Assembly: GCF_016652235.1 (NCBI RefSeq) | Contig: NZ_JAEPKU010000039.1 | Span: 1-35,132, forward strand | DNA length: 35,132 nucleotides | From: Dysgonomonas sp. Marseille-P4677 | Lineage (GTDB): Bacteria; Bacteroidota; Bacteroidia; Bacteroidales; Dysgonomonadaceae | Direction of reading: 5' to 3' | Part shown: positions 1-8,434 of the stretch, piece after piece | Layout: the number at the start of each line of letters is the position of its first letter | Position numbering within the stretch: position 1 is the stretch's first letter | The notes under the pieces: generated by a model | What the model saw: the letters and a program-made list of their open reading frames with translations, nothing else | Databases searched by the model: none | Told to the model about the DNA's origin: nothing | Made by a program: the position numbers and the translations under genes

Positions 1-258
1 CTCGATATGTGGGGAAGGAATTTGATATACATATTAAAATTATAAAGGTTATTAATGAAATTTTTTTAAACAAATACTGAACGATCATTTTGATAACAAA
101 ATTACGTAAAACAAAGTGATTCATAGAGTGAATTTCATAGCTGATGAAACATGTACTTGATGAATTTAGATTACATGTTATTGGTTTTCTAACTTGTTAC
201 GATATACACTTTTAATTAGAAATTAAAGCTATAAAGGGAGAGATTTGAGTCTCTACCT
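1..258. other. AT-rich non-coding edge of window
   Basis: I find no convincing gene here. The only structures are a small hairpin (TTTAATT, loop AGA, AATTAAA at 211-227) and the terminator-like repeat at 233-260 belonging to the minus-strand gene that ends at 259. Confidence 0.6.
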
Positions 259-260
259 TT
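233..260 (-). terminator. Probable terminator of the DUF421 gene
   Basis: The arms AAAGGGAGAGA (233-243) and TCTCTACCTTT (250-260) pair over 11 positions with one mismatch around a 6-nt loop. The stop codon of the minus-strand gene lies in the outer arm. On the minus strand the hairpin is followed by a modestly T-rich stretch, not a strong U-tract. Confidence 0.5.
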
Positions 261-945
261 ATTTTTCACGATTTCCTGTTTTAGCTTCTACCCATTCGTT
301 GTTATTATTGCAGTACTCGCATATGTTACTTTCCCCCGCTTTCATAGTTTTTGTATATCCACAATACGTACAGGCATATGTAGCGGAATATTCTATTTGT
401 TTAGTTTTCTTCTTCAGATAGTGTGGCCATATAGGTAAGCCGGCTTTTATATCCGAAGAATCATAGAATAAAATGCTTAGTTCGCCGCTTGTCTCCAATA
501 TGGCACTTTCCACTTGTCCTAAATGGAAAATATGTTCGTGTCGAAGTATTGAAAAGAATTCATCCATTGCCAGTTCTTTATGTTTTAATGATTCTTTTGA
601 TGCTTTTCCTTGATCGATAATACAATACGGTTTCCCTTCAAGGATTTTTTCCATTTTTTCCGAATTCTCTATCAATTTGGTGATAAGCCAATAAGAAAGG
701 AAAACAATAATAAAAACCACTAAAGCATATACGATACCAATCTCTTTATAGATCATAGGATCACCTGCAGCAGAACCTAGGGCGATAATAATAATTAACT
801 CAAATATAGAAAGTTGCTTTACTGCTCGTTTTCCTGTGATACGCAGAGCTGTGAAAAGCAGAAAGAACATAATCACCGAACGAATAGCTATTTCTACAAG
901 AAATATAAAATTTTCAGTACCCCAAAAGATATTATACCAATCCAT
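259..945 (-). CDS. DUF421 (YetF/YcaP-like) membrane protein with C-terminal zinc ribbon
   Basis: This 228-residue protein has three hydrophobic N-terminal segments (about 14-34, 45-65 and 70-92) and a soluble remainder, the layout of the DUF421 family. Family features include RITGKRAVKQLS after the first helix and the later LRHEHIFHLGQVE stretch. The family is widespread in bacteria; its role is not settled, and in Bacillus the YetF group has been linked to spores and the envelope. The unusual part is the tail: C192xxC195 and C209xxC212, 13 residues apart, resemble a rubredoxin-like zinc ribbon not expected in a minimal DUF421 protein. The start ATG fits the first helix. It may be co-transcribed with the protease gene upstream on the same strand, but a 300-bp gap separates them. 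Function unknown. Confidence 0.8.
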   Translation of the reverse strand: MDWYNIFWGTENFIFLVEIAIRSVIMFFLLFTALRITGKRAVKQLSIFELIIIIALGSAAGDPMIYKEIGIVYALVVFIIVFLSYWLITKLIENSEKMEKILEGKPYCIIDQGKASKESLKHKELAMDEFFSILRHEHIFHLGQVESAILETSGELSILFYDSSDIKAGLPIWPHYLKKKTKQIEYSATYACTYCGYTKTMKAGESNICEYCNNNNEWVEAKTGNREK

Positions 946-1248
946 AGTTGTTTTAATTTGAATACATTGATTATCAATCGTATTTCATTTTTAACAATGG
1001 AGAATAAATAATTGTTTTGTCCCGAATCCGGTAGGTCTGATAGTTATTGAACTAAGCTGCCTTCCGGTACGTTTATCTTAAAATAATGAAATTTCATTTC
1101 AAATCATATTAGAACCGTCACTATAATAAAATCCTGTATAGCCGTAAAATATAATGTCTTTCTTTATTATATAGGAGAGCTTAATGTATGGATCATGCTC
1201 TGTATTAACAGCTTCTACTACTATAATAATATCTTTTATTACCATTTA
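946..1248. other. Gap between DUF421 and protease genes
   Basis: This 303-bp stretch holds a possible 48-codon minus-strand ORF (1099-1245), a perfect 14-bp palindrome AATGAAATTTCATT at 1085-1098, and an imperfect inverted repeat (CCGGTAGG 1028-1035 with CCTTCCGG 1060-1067). A weak match to the Bacteroidota -7 box for the DUF421 gene lies at 975-982 (TACGATTG on the minus strand, 7/8), with no -33 partner. I see no RNA gene. Confidence 0.5.
1099..1245 (-). CDS. Possible small protein of 48 residues
   Basis: An ATG at 1243-1245 opens 48 codons ending in TGA at 1099-1101. It begins only 3 bp after the stop codon of the protease gene on the same strand, so it could be translated by coupling. 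The peptide starts MVIKDIIIVVEAVN and ends FYYSDGSNMI; it is mixed hydrophobic and charged with no obvious signal peptide or membrane helix. I do not recognise it. It could be a real short protein, a remnant of a longer protease tail, or chance in AT-rich DNA. The perfect palindrome at 1085-1098 overlaps just past its end. Confidence 0.3.
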   Translation of the reverse strand: MVIKDIIIVVEAVNTEHDPYIKLSYIIKKDIIFYGYTGFYYSDGSNMI

Positions 1249-3918
1249 TTAAATGAGTATTTTATGTGTGACGGTTTCTTGTTCAGTTTTTATGAGAATA
1301 ATATGGACTCCACGTTCCCATTTATCGGTAGGTAATATCATAGGGGTTAAATCGGAAGAACCCGAATATTGACGGATAATTTGTCCTGATAAATTGAATA
1401 TGTAAATATATTGTATTTTCGATTTGGGTATAATACGTAATTGTTTGATAGCTTTGTCAAATATAATTAATACAGCATCATCCCAAACCGGCAAATCGAC
1501 ACACTGTTTTTGATCCTTCGAAACTTTTCCGTTTAGAAAAGTTGCATTCACTGTATAGCAATGAGATTGTCGAGACATATCCGGTGTATAGTCTATATAT
1601 GATCCTGCTGTAAGATCAGAAGCAAGTAACTGCCCATTACGATAAATTGTATACCAAAAATCAGATTTCTCTATTACTTTTGCATCGGCTTGTATATTCC
1701 AGTTTCCTCTTATTCCAAATGATTCGGCATAATAATTTTTATTATCAAACCATAACATGTTTCTCTCTTTTATGATTGGAATATTACCATATGATACAAA
1801 TAAACCAAAGGCGTTGTTGACCTCATAGCCCACATAGAGATCTTTACTTAAATCGACATTAATCGGTGTATCAAAGGTATATTTATTGTATTCTCTTGGA
1901 GTTAAAGTGTTTATTTCCTTACTGAAAATATCTGTTCCATCCTGCTTTATCTTTAGCGTGCAAGATGTTACTTCATCACAAGGAATAAATCTTATAGATG
2001 TTAACATTACACTTCTGTACGCAGCTAAATCATCCACTGTCCATTTCGATAATATTCTGTAATGACCTATTGATTCTTGGCTAAATGTATTCGAAATATT
2101 TTCGTTATCTCGAGACATCGTTTTTTGCTTTTCCGTCAAAGGTATATCACGATCGTGGAGAATACCTCTTCTTTCCCATTTCAGGTTTATTCTATCTCTA
2201 CGAGGATCTACCGATGCAGTAAATGAATTAGGGAGAATAACTCCAATCCACTCTTTAACTTTTATATGTTGTTTTTTTACAAGTGATTTTTCTGTGGATA
2301 ATCCTTTATCTATAGTTAATTTTACATCGTATATGCCCGGTGTATCGTAAGTAACGGTAGGGTTTTTGTCTGTTGAAATATATGGATGTCCTCCTTCAAA
2401 AGTCCAGGTATAAGTATGTGCGCCATAAGAGAAATTTTTCATAATAATAGAATCTCCTTCTGTTATAGATAACATATTGGACGTAAATTCAACCCTGAGG
2501 GTATCTACTTCATATCGTCCTTCTACAACTGTTTTTCCCGTTTTAGTAGCATCTAAATATGTTTTCATTTTCTGAGTATACATATCCCAATGCTGACTGA
2601 ATTTACCATATAAGTTATTTCCGGTTCTATAATTACAAGAAGAATTACCTCCGGATAAAGTTCCTACAATCAATTTGTTTTCGTTGAATAGGGGAGAGCC
2701 TGACGAACCACCTTCAGTTACACTATGCCCATTTTTTGTAGCAGAAAATATTACCTTCCAATGGGCATTTTGTGCTCCGATTGCTTCATTGTTTCGCCAT
2801 GTGGCGGATACAGCGGGAACTGTATAGGTAGATATTTTTTTTACATCTCCTCTGGGATGGTGAATACCAACTCCATGTTTCGGAGCATTCTCTCCAATAT
2901 CCCAGCCATTATAGTATACATCGTATGAAGGCGGAACATTATCGTTCAACATTAATAAAGCACCATCCGACCCGCCATTAATATCTATAGCTGCAAGCAA
3001 TTGTGCGCCAACCATCGTTTTTGTACCTGTTGGAACATCGTTTATCCTTTCACAACCCGGAGATTCGAAATGAAAATAGAATATCATCTGACTGAATATT
3101 GCCGGATTTTTCGCGTCGTCAAAAAAACAATGGTAAGCACTCAAATAATAAGGTTTTATCGTATCGGATGTATTATTGACCAGAGAACCACTGCAGAAAT
3201 ACCAGCCGTCATTTAAGGGAGTTATAGTCTGGGCTATTCCTTTTTTCTGATGTTGCCAATCATCTCCCTCCGAGCAATTGATATTGACTTGGCACGATCC
3301 CGAAACATCTATGCCAGAACGTAATGTTGTTGATACTGATATGTAATTATAGCAATAGCCAATACCGGAAATCTGAATTCTTGGTTTCTGAGTATTCAAT
3401 GTGTCTTTTGCTTCCACATATTCGAGTACTATATTATCTCCTGCAACTGCTTCTGTTGCAAAAGATTTTCCTGACGGATTTGTTATACTTGTATAAGCTC
3501 CCAATATATGCGAATAGTCACTATTATATATAAATAATTTAGCACCTGTTGGTATTTCAAATTCATTATATTTAAGAATTAGTGCTACTGCATTCGAACA
3601 TTCGATAGGTAATCGCCATATACGCTGGCCATTTTCCAAAGTTGTCCACTCTCCCGAATTTTCCATACTAAAGTTGACATCGATATTATATGCAATCCGT
3701 AGAGGAGCTCCGGCTGCTTCACGAATTGCATCTTCTTTCTTTAACTGATCTACATTAAAGTTTATAGGGACATTATAAGAATGAGTCGATTTCTTTAAAA
3801 CAGTTTTTGAGATGAGGCTTGGAGGAAGCCCTCCTTCGCTTATTTGAGCAGTTGTTGATATTGATATTAAAAGAAAAAATATAATTGAATGAATAGTAAA
3901 TATGATATTCTTTTTCAT
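1249..3918 (-). CDS. Secreted lysyl-endopeptidase-like serine protease with PKD domain and T9SS tail
   Basis: This 889-residue protein starts with a Sec signal peptide ending STTAQ (about 1-25). The trypsin-fold domain at about 200-460 shows His263 (SAYHC), Asp318 (GGSDGALL) and Ser406 (GGSSGSPLF), the spacing and context of the lysyl endopeptidase (Achromobacter protease I) group. A PKD domain follows at about 480-553 (YTWTFEGG, TYDTPGIYDVKLTI). A fibronectin-III-like region at about 560-800 appears interrupted by a beta-rich insert (about 610-745, WTVDDLAAYRSVMLTSIRF), an arrangement I recall from Porphyromonas-type surface proteins. The last 70 residues look like a type A T9SS sorting domain (IYIFNLSGQIIRQY, ending THKILI). 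I infer secretion across the outer membrane by T9SS and protein degradation outside the cell. The exact cleavage specificity is not provable here. Confidence 0.85.
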   Translation of the reverse strand: MKKNIIFTIHSIIFFLLISISTTAQISEGGLPPSLISKTVLKKSTHSYNVPINFNVDQLKKEDAIREAAGAPLRIAYNIDVNFSMENSGEWTTLENGQRIWRLPIECSNAVALILKYNEFEIPTGAKLFIYNSDYSHILGAYTSITNPSGKSFATEAVAGDNIVLEYVEAKDTLNTQKPRIQISGIGYCYNYISVSTTLRSGIDVSGSCQVNINCSEGDDWQHQKKGIAQTITPLNDGWYFCSGSLVNNTSDTIKPYYLSAYHCFFDDAKNPAIFSQMIFYFHFESPGCERINDVPTGTKTMVGAQLLAAIDINGGSDGALLMLNDNVPPSYDVYYNGWDIGENAPKHGVGIHHPRGDVKKISTYTVPAVSATWRNNEAIGAQNAHWKVIFSATKNGHSVTEGGSSGSPLFNENKLIVGTLSGGNSSCNYRTGNNLYGKFSQHWDMYTQKMKTYLDATKTGKTVVEGRYEVDTLRVEFTSNMLSITEGDSIIMKNFSYGAHTYTWTFEGGHPYISTDKNPTVTYDTPGIYDVKLTIDKGLSTEKSLVKKQHIKVKEWIGVILPNSFTASVDPRRDRINLKWERRGILHDRDIPLTEKQKTMSRDNENISNTFSQESIGHYRILSKWTVDDLAAYRSVMLTSIRFIPCDEVTSCTLKIKQDGTDIFSKEINTLTPREYNKYTFDTPINVDLSKDLYVGYEVNNAFGLFVSYGNIPIIKERNMLWFDNKNYYAESFGIRGNWNIQADAKVIEKSDFWYTIYRNGQLLASDLTAGSYIDYTPDMSRQSHCYTVNATFLNGKVSKDQKQCVDLPVWDDAVLIIFDKAIKQLRIIPKSKIQYIYIFNLSGQIIRQYSGSSDLTPMILPTDKWERGVHIILIKTEQETVTHKILI

Positions 3919-3958
3919 CTGAGACTAGCTATTAGACTATATTATAAAATAAGCAATA

Positions 3959-3966
3959 CAAATCTA
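3959..3966 (-). promoter_or_regulatory. Candidate -7 box for the protease gene
   Basis: The minus strand reads TAGATTTG, a perfect match to the Bacteroidota -7 consensus TAnnTTTG. It would start transcription near 3952, about 33 nt before the ATG at 3918. No TTTG -33 element is seen at the usual distance. Confidence 0.45.
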
Positions 3967-4096
3967 CAACAATACGCAACAGGTGTCTATAACCATATAT
4001 GATGATATTTTGGATGAAGAATACTTATTTATGGGGATTGATATGGCAGGTATTTTTTTGGAAAATTTACACTTCTAAAGCATTATTATTCGACTT

Positions 4097-7063
4097 ATGT
4101 CTATAAAGAGATTTTTTTTCTGTCTTTTTTTTTGCATTTGTTTTATTTACTCTGCTTATGGCCAACAATATACCATAGAAGGGAAAATATTAAACAATAG
4201 AACAAATGCACCGATTGATTATGCAACTGTAGTCCTTTCCAATAATGAATTTTGGGATACAACTGATGATGATGGACATTTTCAAATAAAGAATGTTCAT
4301 TCAGGAAAGGTTACTATTGTTATACATTGCTTTGGCTACGAAAAAAAAGAATATGAGGTAAATGTAGATCGTGATATTTCGGATTTGGTGATACACTTGA
4401 ACGAAAAGGCTCTTACTCTGAATGAAGTAGTTGTTACAGCGCAAGGAGGGAAGCAAATAGCAAATTCGTATGTTATAGATCGTGTCGCACTCGATCATAT
4501 GCAAATGATAAGTGTTGCCGATATCAATAGTCTGTTGCCCGGAGGAAAGACCAATAGTACTTTACATTTAGTTTCCGGGGCTGAACGCCTTTCTGTCAAC
4601 GGAGGGGCTAAAGAAGAGGGCAATGCCACCTTTGGTACTGCAGTAGAAGTAGATGGAGTACGTATATCAAACAATTCGGGACGGGATTTTAATACATCCG
4701 GAGGAGTAGTAATAGGTGGTCCCGACATTCGCAATATCGCTTCAACAAATATAGAATCGGTGGAAATCGTTACAGGTGTTCCATCTGTAGAATATGGCGA
4801 TCTGACAAATGGAATGGTAAAAATCAATTCGAAAAAAGGCAAAACACCTTTCGTCATTGATATGGCTACCAAACCAAATACAAAACAGATTGCCGTAAGC
4901 AAAGGTCTGGATTTAAATAATAACAGAGGAATATTAAATTTAAGCTACGAACACACAAAATCAATTTCCAATTTAGCCTCACCTTATACTTCATACGATC
5001 GTAACGGATTGTTCCTTAATTATTCGAATGTATTTAACCGTTCCAATGATCAGCCTATTACGTTTAATGTGGGGTTGTCCGGGAATGTTGGAGGATATGA
5101 TTCTAAATCAGATCCCGATCTGTTTGTTAATACATATACCAAACAAAAAGACAATGTACTGCGGGCTAATGTTTCAGCTAAATGGCTGTTGAAGAAAAAA
5201 TGGATTACAAATTTGGAGATGTCGGGTGCAATAAACTATACCGACAAATTGCTCGAAAACAGTGAGAATAAATCTCGCTCTTCATCTACTGTGTCTATAC
5301 GTACTCCAGAGGAAGGGTATCACATTGGACAAGCTTATGAGGAAAATCCCAATGCAGATATAATCCTTATTCCACCAGGATATTGGTACGAATTGTCTTA
5401 TCTGGATTCTAAACCGTTAAGTATTTCGGCAAAGATAAAGGCCGACTGGGTACGCAAATTCGGGATTGTAAATAGCAAAGTAATGATAGGCGGAGAATAT
5501 AGTACAAGCAGTAATAAAGGGCGTGGAAGATATTATGCAGATCCTTTGTATACTCCTACTTGGCGCGAATATAGGTATGACAAGGAACCGGCCTTGAACA
5601 ACTATGCGATATATGCCGAAGATTTGGTAACGATACCGGTAAATCAGTCGAGACTTGAATTCATAGGAGGAGTACGTTCCGATATCACTTCTATAGATGG
5701 TTCGGAATATGGAACTGTAAATAGTCTTTCGCCGCGATTTAACGCAAGGTATGTATTTTGGGAAGGACGAAAAGATCATACTATAAGGGATTTTAATATC
5801 AGATTAGGCTGGGGTAAAGCTGTAAAATTACCTCCATCAGCTGCATTATATGCTCTTCCTAGCTATAACGATATTCTTACTTTTGCTCCGGGAACAACCT
5901 CCGAAGGAAAGACTTATTATGCTTACTATACAATACCCAGTAAAAGAATATATAATAACGACCTTAGATGGCAATACAATATCCAGCAGAGTATAGGTGT
6001 CGATATCAACATAAAAGGTACAAAGGTTTCTCTGAATGCTTCGCGTGATAAGACGTATAATCCATATATGAGTACATCTGTATATGAACCTTTTACATAT
6101 AATTTTACCGATCAGAAAGCTCTAGAATCGTCTCTGATCCCAATAGAGAACAGAATTTATAATGTAAATAAAAATACGGGGATAGTAACCGTTACAGACA
6201 ATACGGGGATACAAACTCCGGAAACTTTAAGCTATTCTCAAAGACTAAAATTGAAGGGTAATACGATGTATATCAATGGGTCACCAGTAGAAAGGAGATC
6301 GTTTGACTGGATCGTAGAGTTTGGTAAAATACAAGCTATTAAAACCTCGATCAGATGGGATGGAAGTTATTATTATTACAAGAATACCGAAGAATCTATC
6401 GTGCAAGGTACCTCATCTCGCAATGTAGAAAGTGAGGACGTCAAATATATCGGCTATTATGTAGGAAGTAATAGTAGCGTGGTTAATGGTGAAATATCGA
6501 AATCTCTGAATACAAATTTGACTCTGACAACGCATATACCGACTTTAAGGTTGATTGTTTCGTTACGTCTTGAAGCCTCTTTGTATAATTACAGCCAGAG
6601 TCTTAGCGAATATAAAGGCAAAGCCTTAACATTTAATATCGCAGACAAGAATGATAATTTCCCTTCTGGTTCTCAGCAGAATATTTATGAGGGAAACAGT
6701 GCTACTGCAATATATCCTTTATATTATTCGACTTACGATGATCTGAATACAAAAATACCTTTTGCCGAGAAGTATGCGTGGGCAAAAGAAAATGATAAGA
6801 ACTTATATAATGAGCTTAGTAAACTGGTAAATAAAAACAGTTTTATACGAACATTCAAAGCCGATAAATTATCGGCTTATTATTCGGCAAACATAAGCGT
6901 AACTAAAGAAATAGGGCGTTTTGCCTCTATATCGTTCAATGCAATCAATTTTTTGAATAGTCTTCAAAAAGTACATTCGGAAAAGTGGGATGCATACTAT
7001 TCCTTATACGGTTCGTATATCCCTTCTTTTTATTATGGAATGTCTTTAAGAATAAAATTGTAA
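4097..7063 (+). CDS. TonB-dependent outer-membrane receptor
   Basis: The 988-residue protein has a signal peptide (1-22, ending AYGQ), a CarboxypepD_reg-like domain at about 24-103 (YTIEGKILNNRTNAPIDYATVVL), a TonB-box-like stretch LNEVVVTAQ, a plug domain at about 118-247 (SVEIVTGVPSVEYGDLTNGMVKI) and a long beta-barrel ending in GMSLRIKL. Such receptors import scarce ligands (siderophores, heme, cobalamin, glycans) across the outer membrane using energy from TonB-ExbBD. No SusD gene follows, so it is probably not a glycan SusC. It is the first of eight genes on this strand; the next begins 19 bp downstream. The signal-peptide codons contain T8 (4112-4119) and T9 (4125-4133) tracts, possible slippage sites. 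The ligand is unknown; iron-related cargo is suggested only by the PepSY gene at the end of the operon. Confidence 0.9.
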   Translation: MSIKRFFFCLFFCICFIYSAYGQQYTIEGKILNNRTNAPIDYATVVLSNNEFWDTTDDDGHFQIKNVHSGKVTIVIHCFGYEKKEYEVNVDRDISDLVIHLNEKALTLNEVVVTAQGGKQIANSYVIDRVALDHMQMISVADINSLLPGGKTNSTLHLVSGAERLSVNGGAKEEGNATFGTAVEVDGVRISNNSGRDFNTSGGVVIGGPDIRNIASTNIESVEIVTGVPSVEYGDLTNGMVKINSKKGKTPFVIDMATKPNTKQIAVSKGLDLNNNRGILNLSYEHTKSISNLASPYTSYDRNGLFLNYSNVFNRSNDQPITFNVGLSGNVGGYDSKSDPDLFVNTYTKQKDNVLRANVSAKWLLKKKWITNLEMSGAINYTDKLLENSENKSRSSSTVSIRTPEEGYHIGQAYEENPNADIILIPPGYWYELSYLDSKPLSISAKIKADWVRKFGIVNSKVMIGGEYSTSSNKGRGRYYADPLYTPTWREYRYDKEPALNNYAIYAEDLVTIPVNQSRLEFIGGVRSDITSIDGSEYGTVNSLSPRFNARYVFWEGRKDHTIRDFNIRLGWGKAVKLPPSAALYALPSYNDILTFAPGTTSEGKTYYAYYTIPSKRIYNNDLRWQYNIQQSIGVDINIKGTKVSLNASRDKTYNPYMSTSVYEPFTYNFTDQKALESSLIPIENRIYNVNKNTGIVTVTDNTGIQTPETLSYSQRLKLKGNTMYINGSPVERRSFDWIVEFGKIQAIKTSIRWDGSYYYYKNTEESIVQGTSSRNVESEDVKYIGYYVGSNSSVVNGEISKSLNTNLTLTTHIPTLRLIVSLRLEASLYNYSQSLSEYKGKALTFNIADKNDNFPSGSQQNIYEGNSATAIYPLYYSTYDDLNTKIPFAEKYAWAKENDKNLYNELSKLVNKNSFIRTFKADKLSAYYSANISVTKEIGRFASISFNAINFLNSLQKVHSEKWDAYYSLYGSYIPSFYYGMSLRIKL

Positions 7064-7082
7064 ACAACTATTATTAATTAAC

Positions 7083-8426
7083 ATGATGAAAAAATTTATT
7101 TACTTATTAATTTGTACACTCTTTGTTTTCACTTCATGTAGTGACGACAATAATGATGATGGTAACTATAAAACATTTTCTGTAACGGTTCAACTTACGT
7201 ATCCGGCCGAAAGTAATTATAAGGCTGTTGAAGGTGTATCGGTAAAGTTGGACAGTAAAAGCGGTTCAGGTTCATACGAAGCAAAAACAGATGGAAGCGG
7301 TAAAGCTGTATTAGCTGTGCCTGCCGGTATATATGATATTTCTGCAACTGAACGCAGGTTTATCAGCAATCAACGTATAAACTTTAACGGAATAAAAACC
7401 GGCTTGGTTGTAAATGACTCTTGGACTGCCGCTAATATTCAGGAGCTGGAACTGCAATTCTCAAAATCTGCTCAAATAGTAATAAAAGAGTTATACGTTG
7501 GAGGTTGCCCGAAAGATGATGGTTCGGGAACATTTAACTACGATAAATATGTTGTTTTATATAATAATTCGGAGGAGGATGCTAATGTTGGAAAGATGGC
7601 GTTGGCTATGACCATGCCATACAATTCGACTGGTACAAATAACTATTATGACGCAGGAGGTCAGCTAACATACGCAAATCAGGGATGGATACCTGCAGGA
7701 CAAGGACTTTGGTATTTTCAGCAAGATGTGGTTGTTTCTCCCGGAAAACAAATAGTTGTTGCATTAAGCAATGCTGTAAACAATACAATAACATACAGTA
7801 AATCTATTAATTTCGATAACCCGGAATATTATTGTACATATGACAATACTGTTTATACACATGCACTTACTTATCCAGCTCCGGCTGCTTCTATTCCTAC
7901 AAGCCATTATCTGAAAGCTGTTTCCTATGGTGCAGGAACTGCATGGGCCTTAAGTGCACTATGTCCTGCTTTTTATTTATTCACGCCTGATGGAACTACA
8001 GTAAAGGATTTTGCTAACGATGCGTCGAAAAATGATTCGTATGGAGGTTCGTCCGTTTTACAGAGCAAAAAGGTTCCTTTGGAATGGATCACAGATGGTA
8101 TCGAAGTATTTACTACCTCCTTAGATGATAACCGAAAGAGACTGACTTCGACAGTAGATGCCGGATATGTATATTATACTAATAAACAAGGTTATTCTGT
8201 ATACCGAAATGTAGATAAAGAAGCGACAGAGGCTATCGAGGGTAATAAGGCAAAGCTTATTTATGGTTATAATCTTGGAACTACAAATGTAACTAAAGGT
8301 AGTACCGACCCGAGTGGAATAGATGCGGAAGCATCAATAAAAAATGGTGCACGTATCATATATAAAGATACAAACAATTCGTCGGAAGATTTTCACCAAC
8401 GTAGTCAGGCTTCTTTAAGAAAATAA
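7083..8426 (+). CDS. DUF4876 surface lipoprotein
   Basis: A lipoprotein signal peptide with lipobox FTSC places the lipidated residue at Cys19. The next residues, SDDNNDD, form an acidic patch like the lipoprotein export signal that sends Bacteroidota lipoproteins to the cell surface, so surface exposure is likely. Residues about 30-100 look like a small beta-sandwich of the carboxypeptidase-regulatory type (VEGVSVKLDSKSGSGSYEAKTDGSGKA, shown here only as its boundary: VEGVSVKL to KTDGSGKAVL). After that comes a lamin-tail-like region from about 130 (IVIKELYVGG, YDKYVVLYNNS). Length (447) and the tail ending QASLRK fit my memory of DUF4876. It sits 19 bp after the TonB receptor and 8 bp before the barrel gene, so it probably captures ligand for the receptor. 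Biochemical function is not established. Confidence 0.8.
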   Translation: MMKKFIYLLICTLFVFTSCSDDNNDDGNYKTFSVTVQLTYPAESNYKAVEGVSVKLDSKSGSGSYEAKTDGSGKAVLAVPAGIYDISATERRFISNQRINFNGIKTGLVVNDSWTAANIQELELQFSKSAQIVIKELYVGGCPKDDGSGTFNYDKYVVLYNNSEEDANVGKMALAMTMPYNSTGTNNYYDAGGQLTYANQGWIPAGQGLWYFQQDVVVSPGKQIVVALSNAVNNTITYSKSINFDNPEYYCTYDNTVYTHALTYPAPAASIPTSHYLKAVSYGAGTAWALSALCPAFYLFTPDGTTVKDFANDASKNDSYGGSSVLQSKKVPLEWITDGIEVFTTSLDDNRKRLTSTVDAGYVYYTNKQGYSVYRNVDKEATEAIEGNKAKLIYGYNLGTTNVTKGSTDPSGIDAEASIKNGARIIYKDTNNSSEDFHQRSQASLRK

Positions 8427-8434
8427 GATTATTA

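Noticed and set aside
4009-4033. Promoter for the TonB operon (TTTG then TATTTATG)
   Set aside because: The spacing is only 13 bp and the -7 box has a mismatch; I found no convincing promoter in the 178-bp gap.
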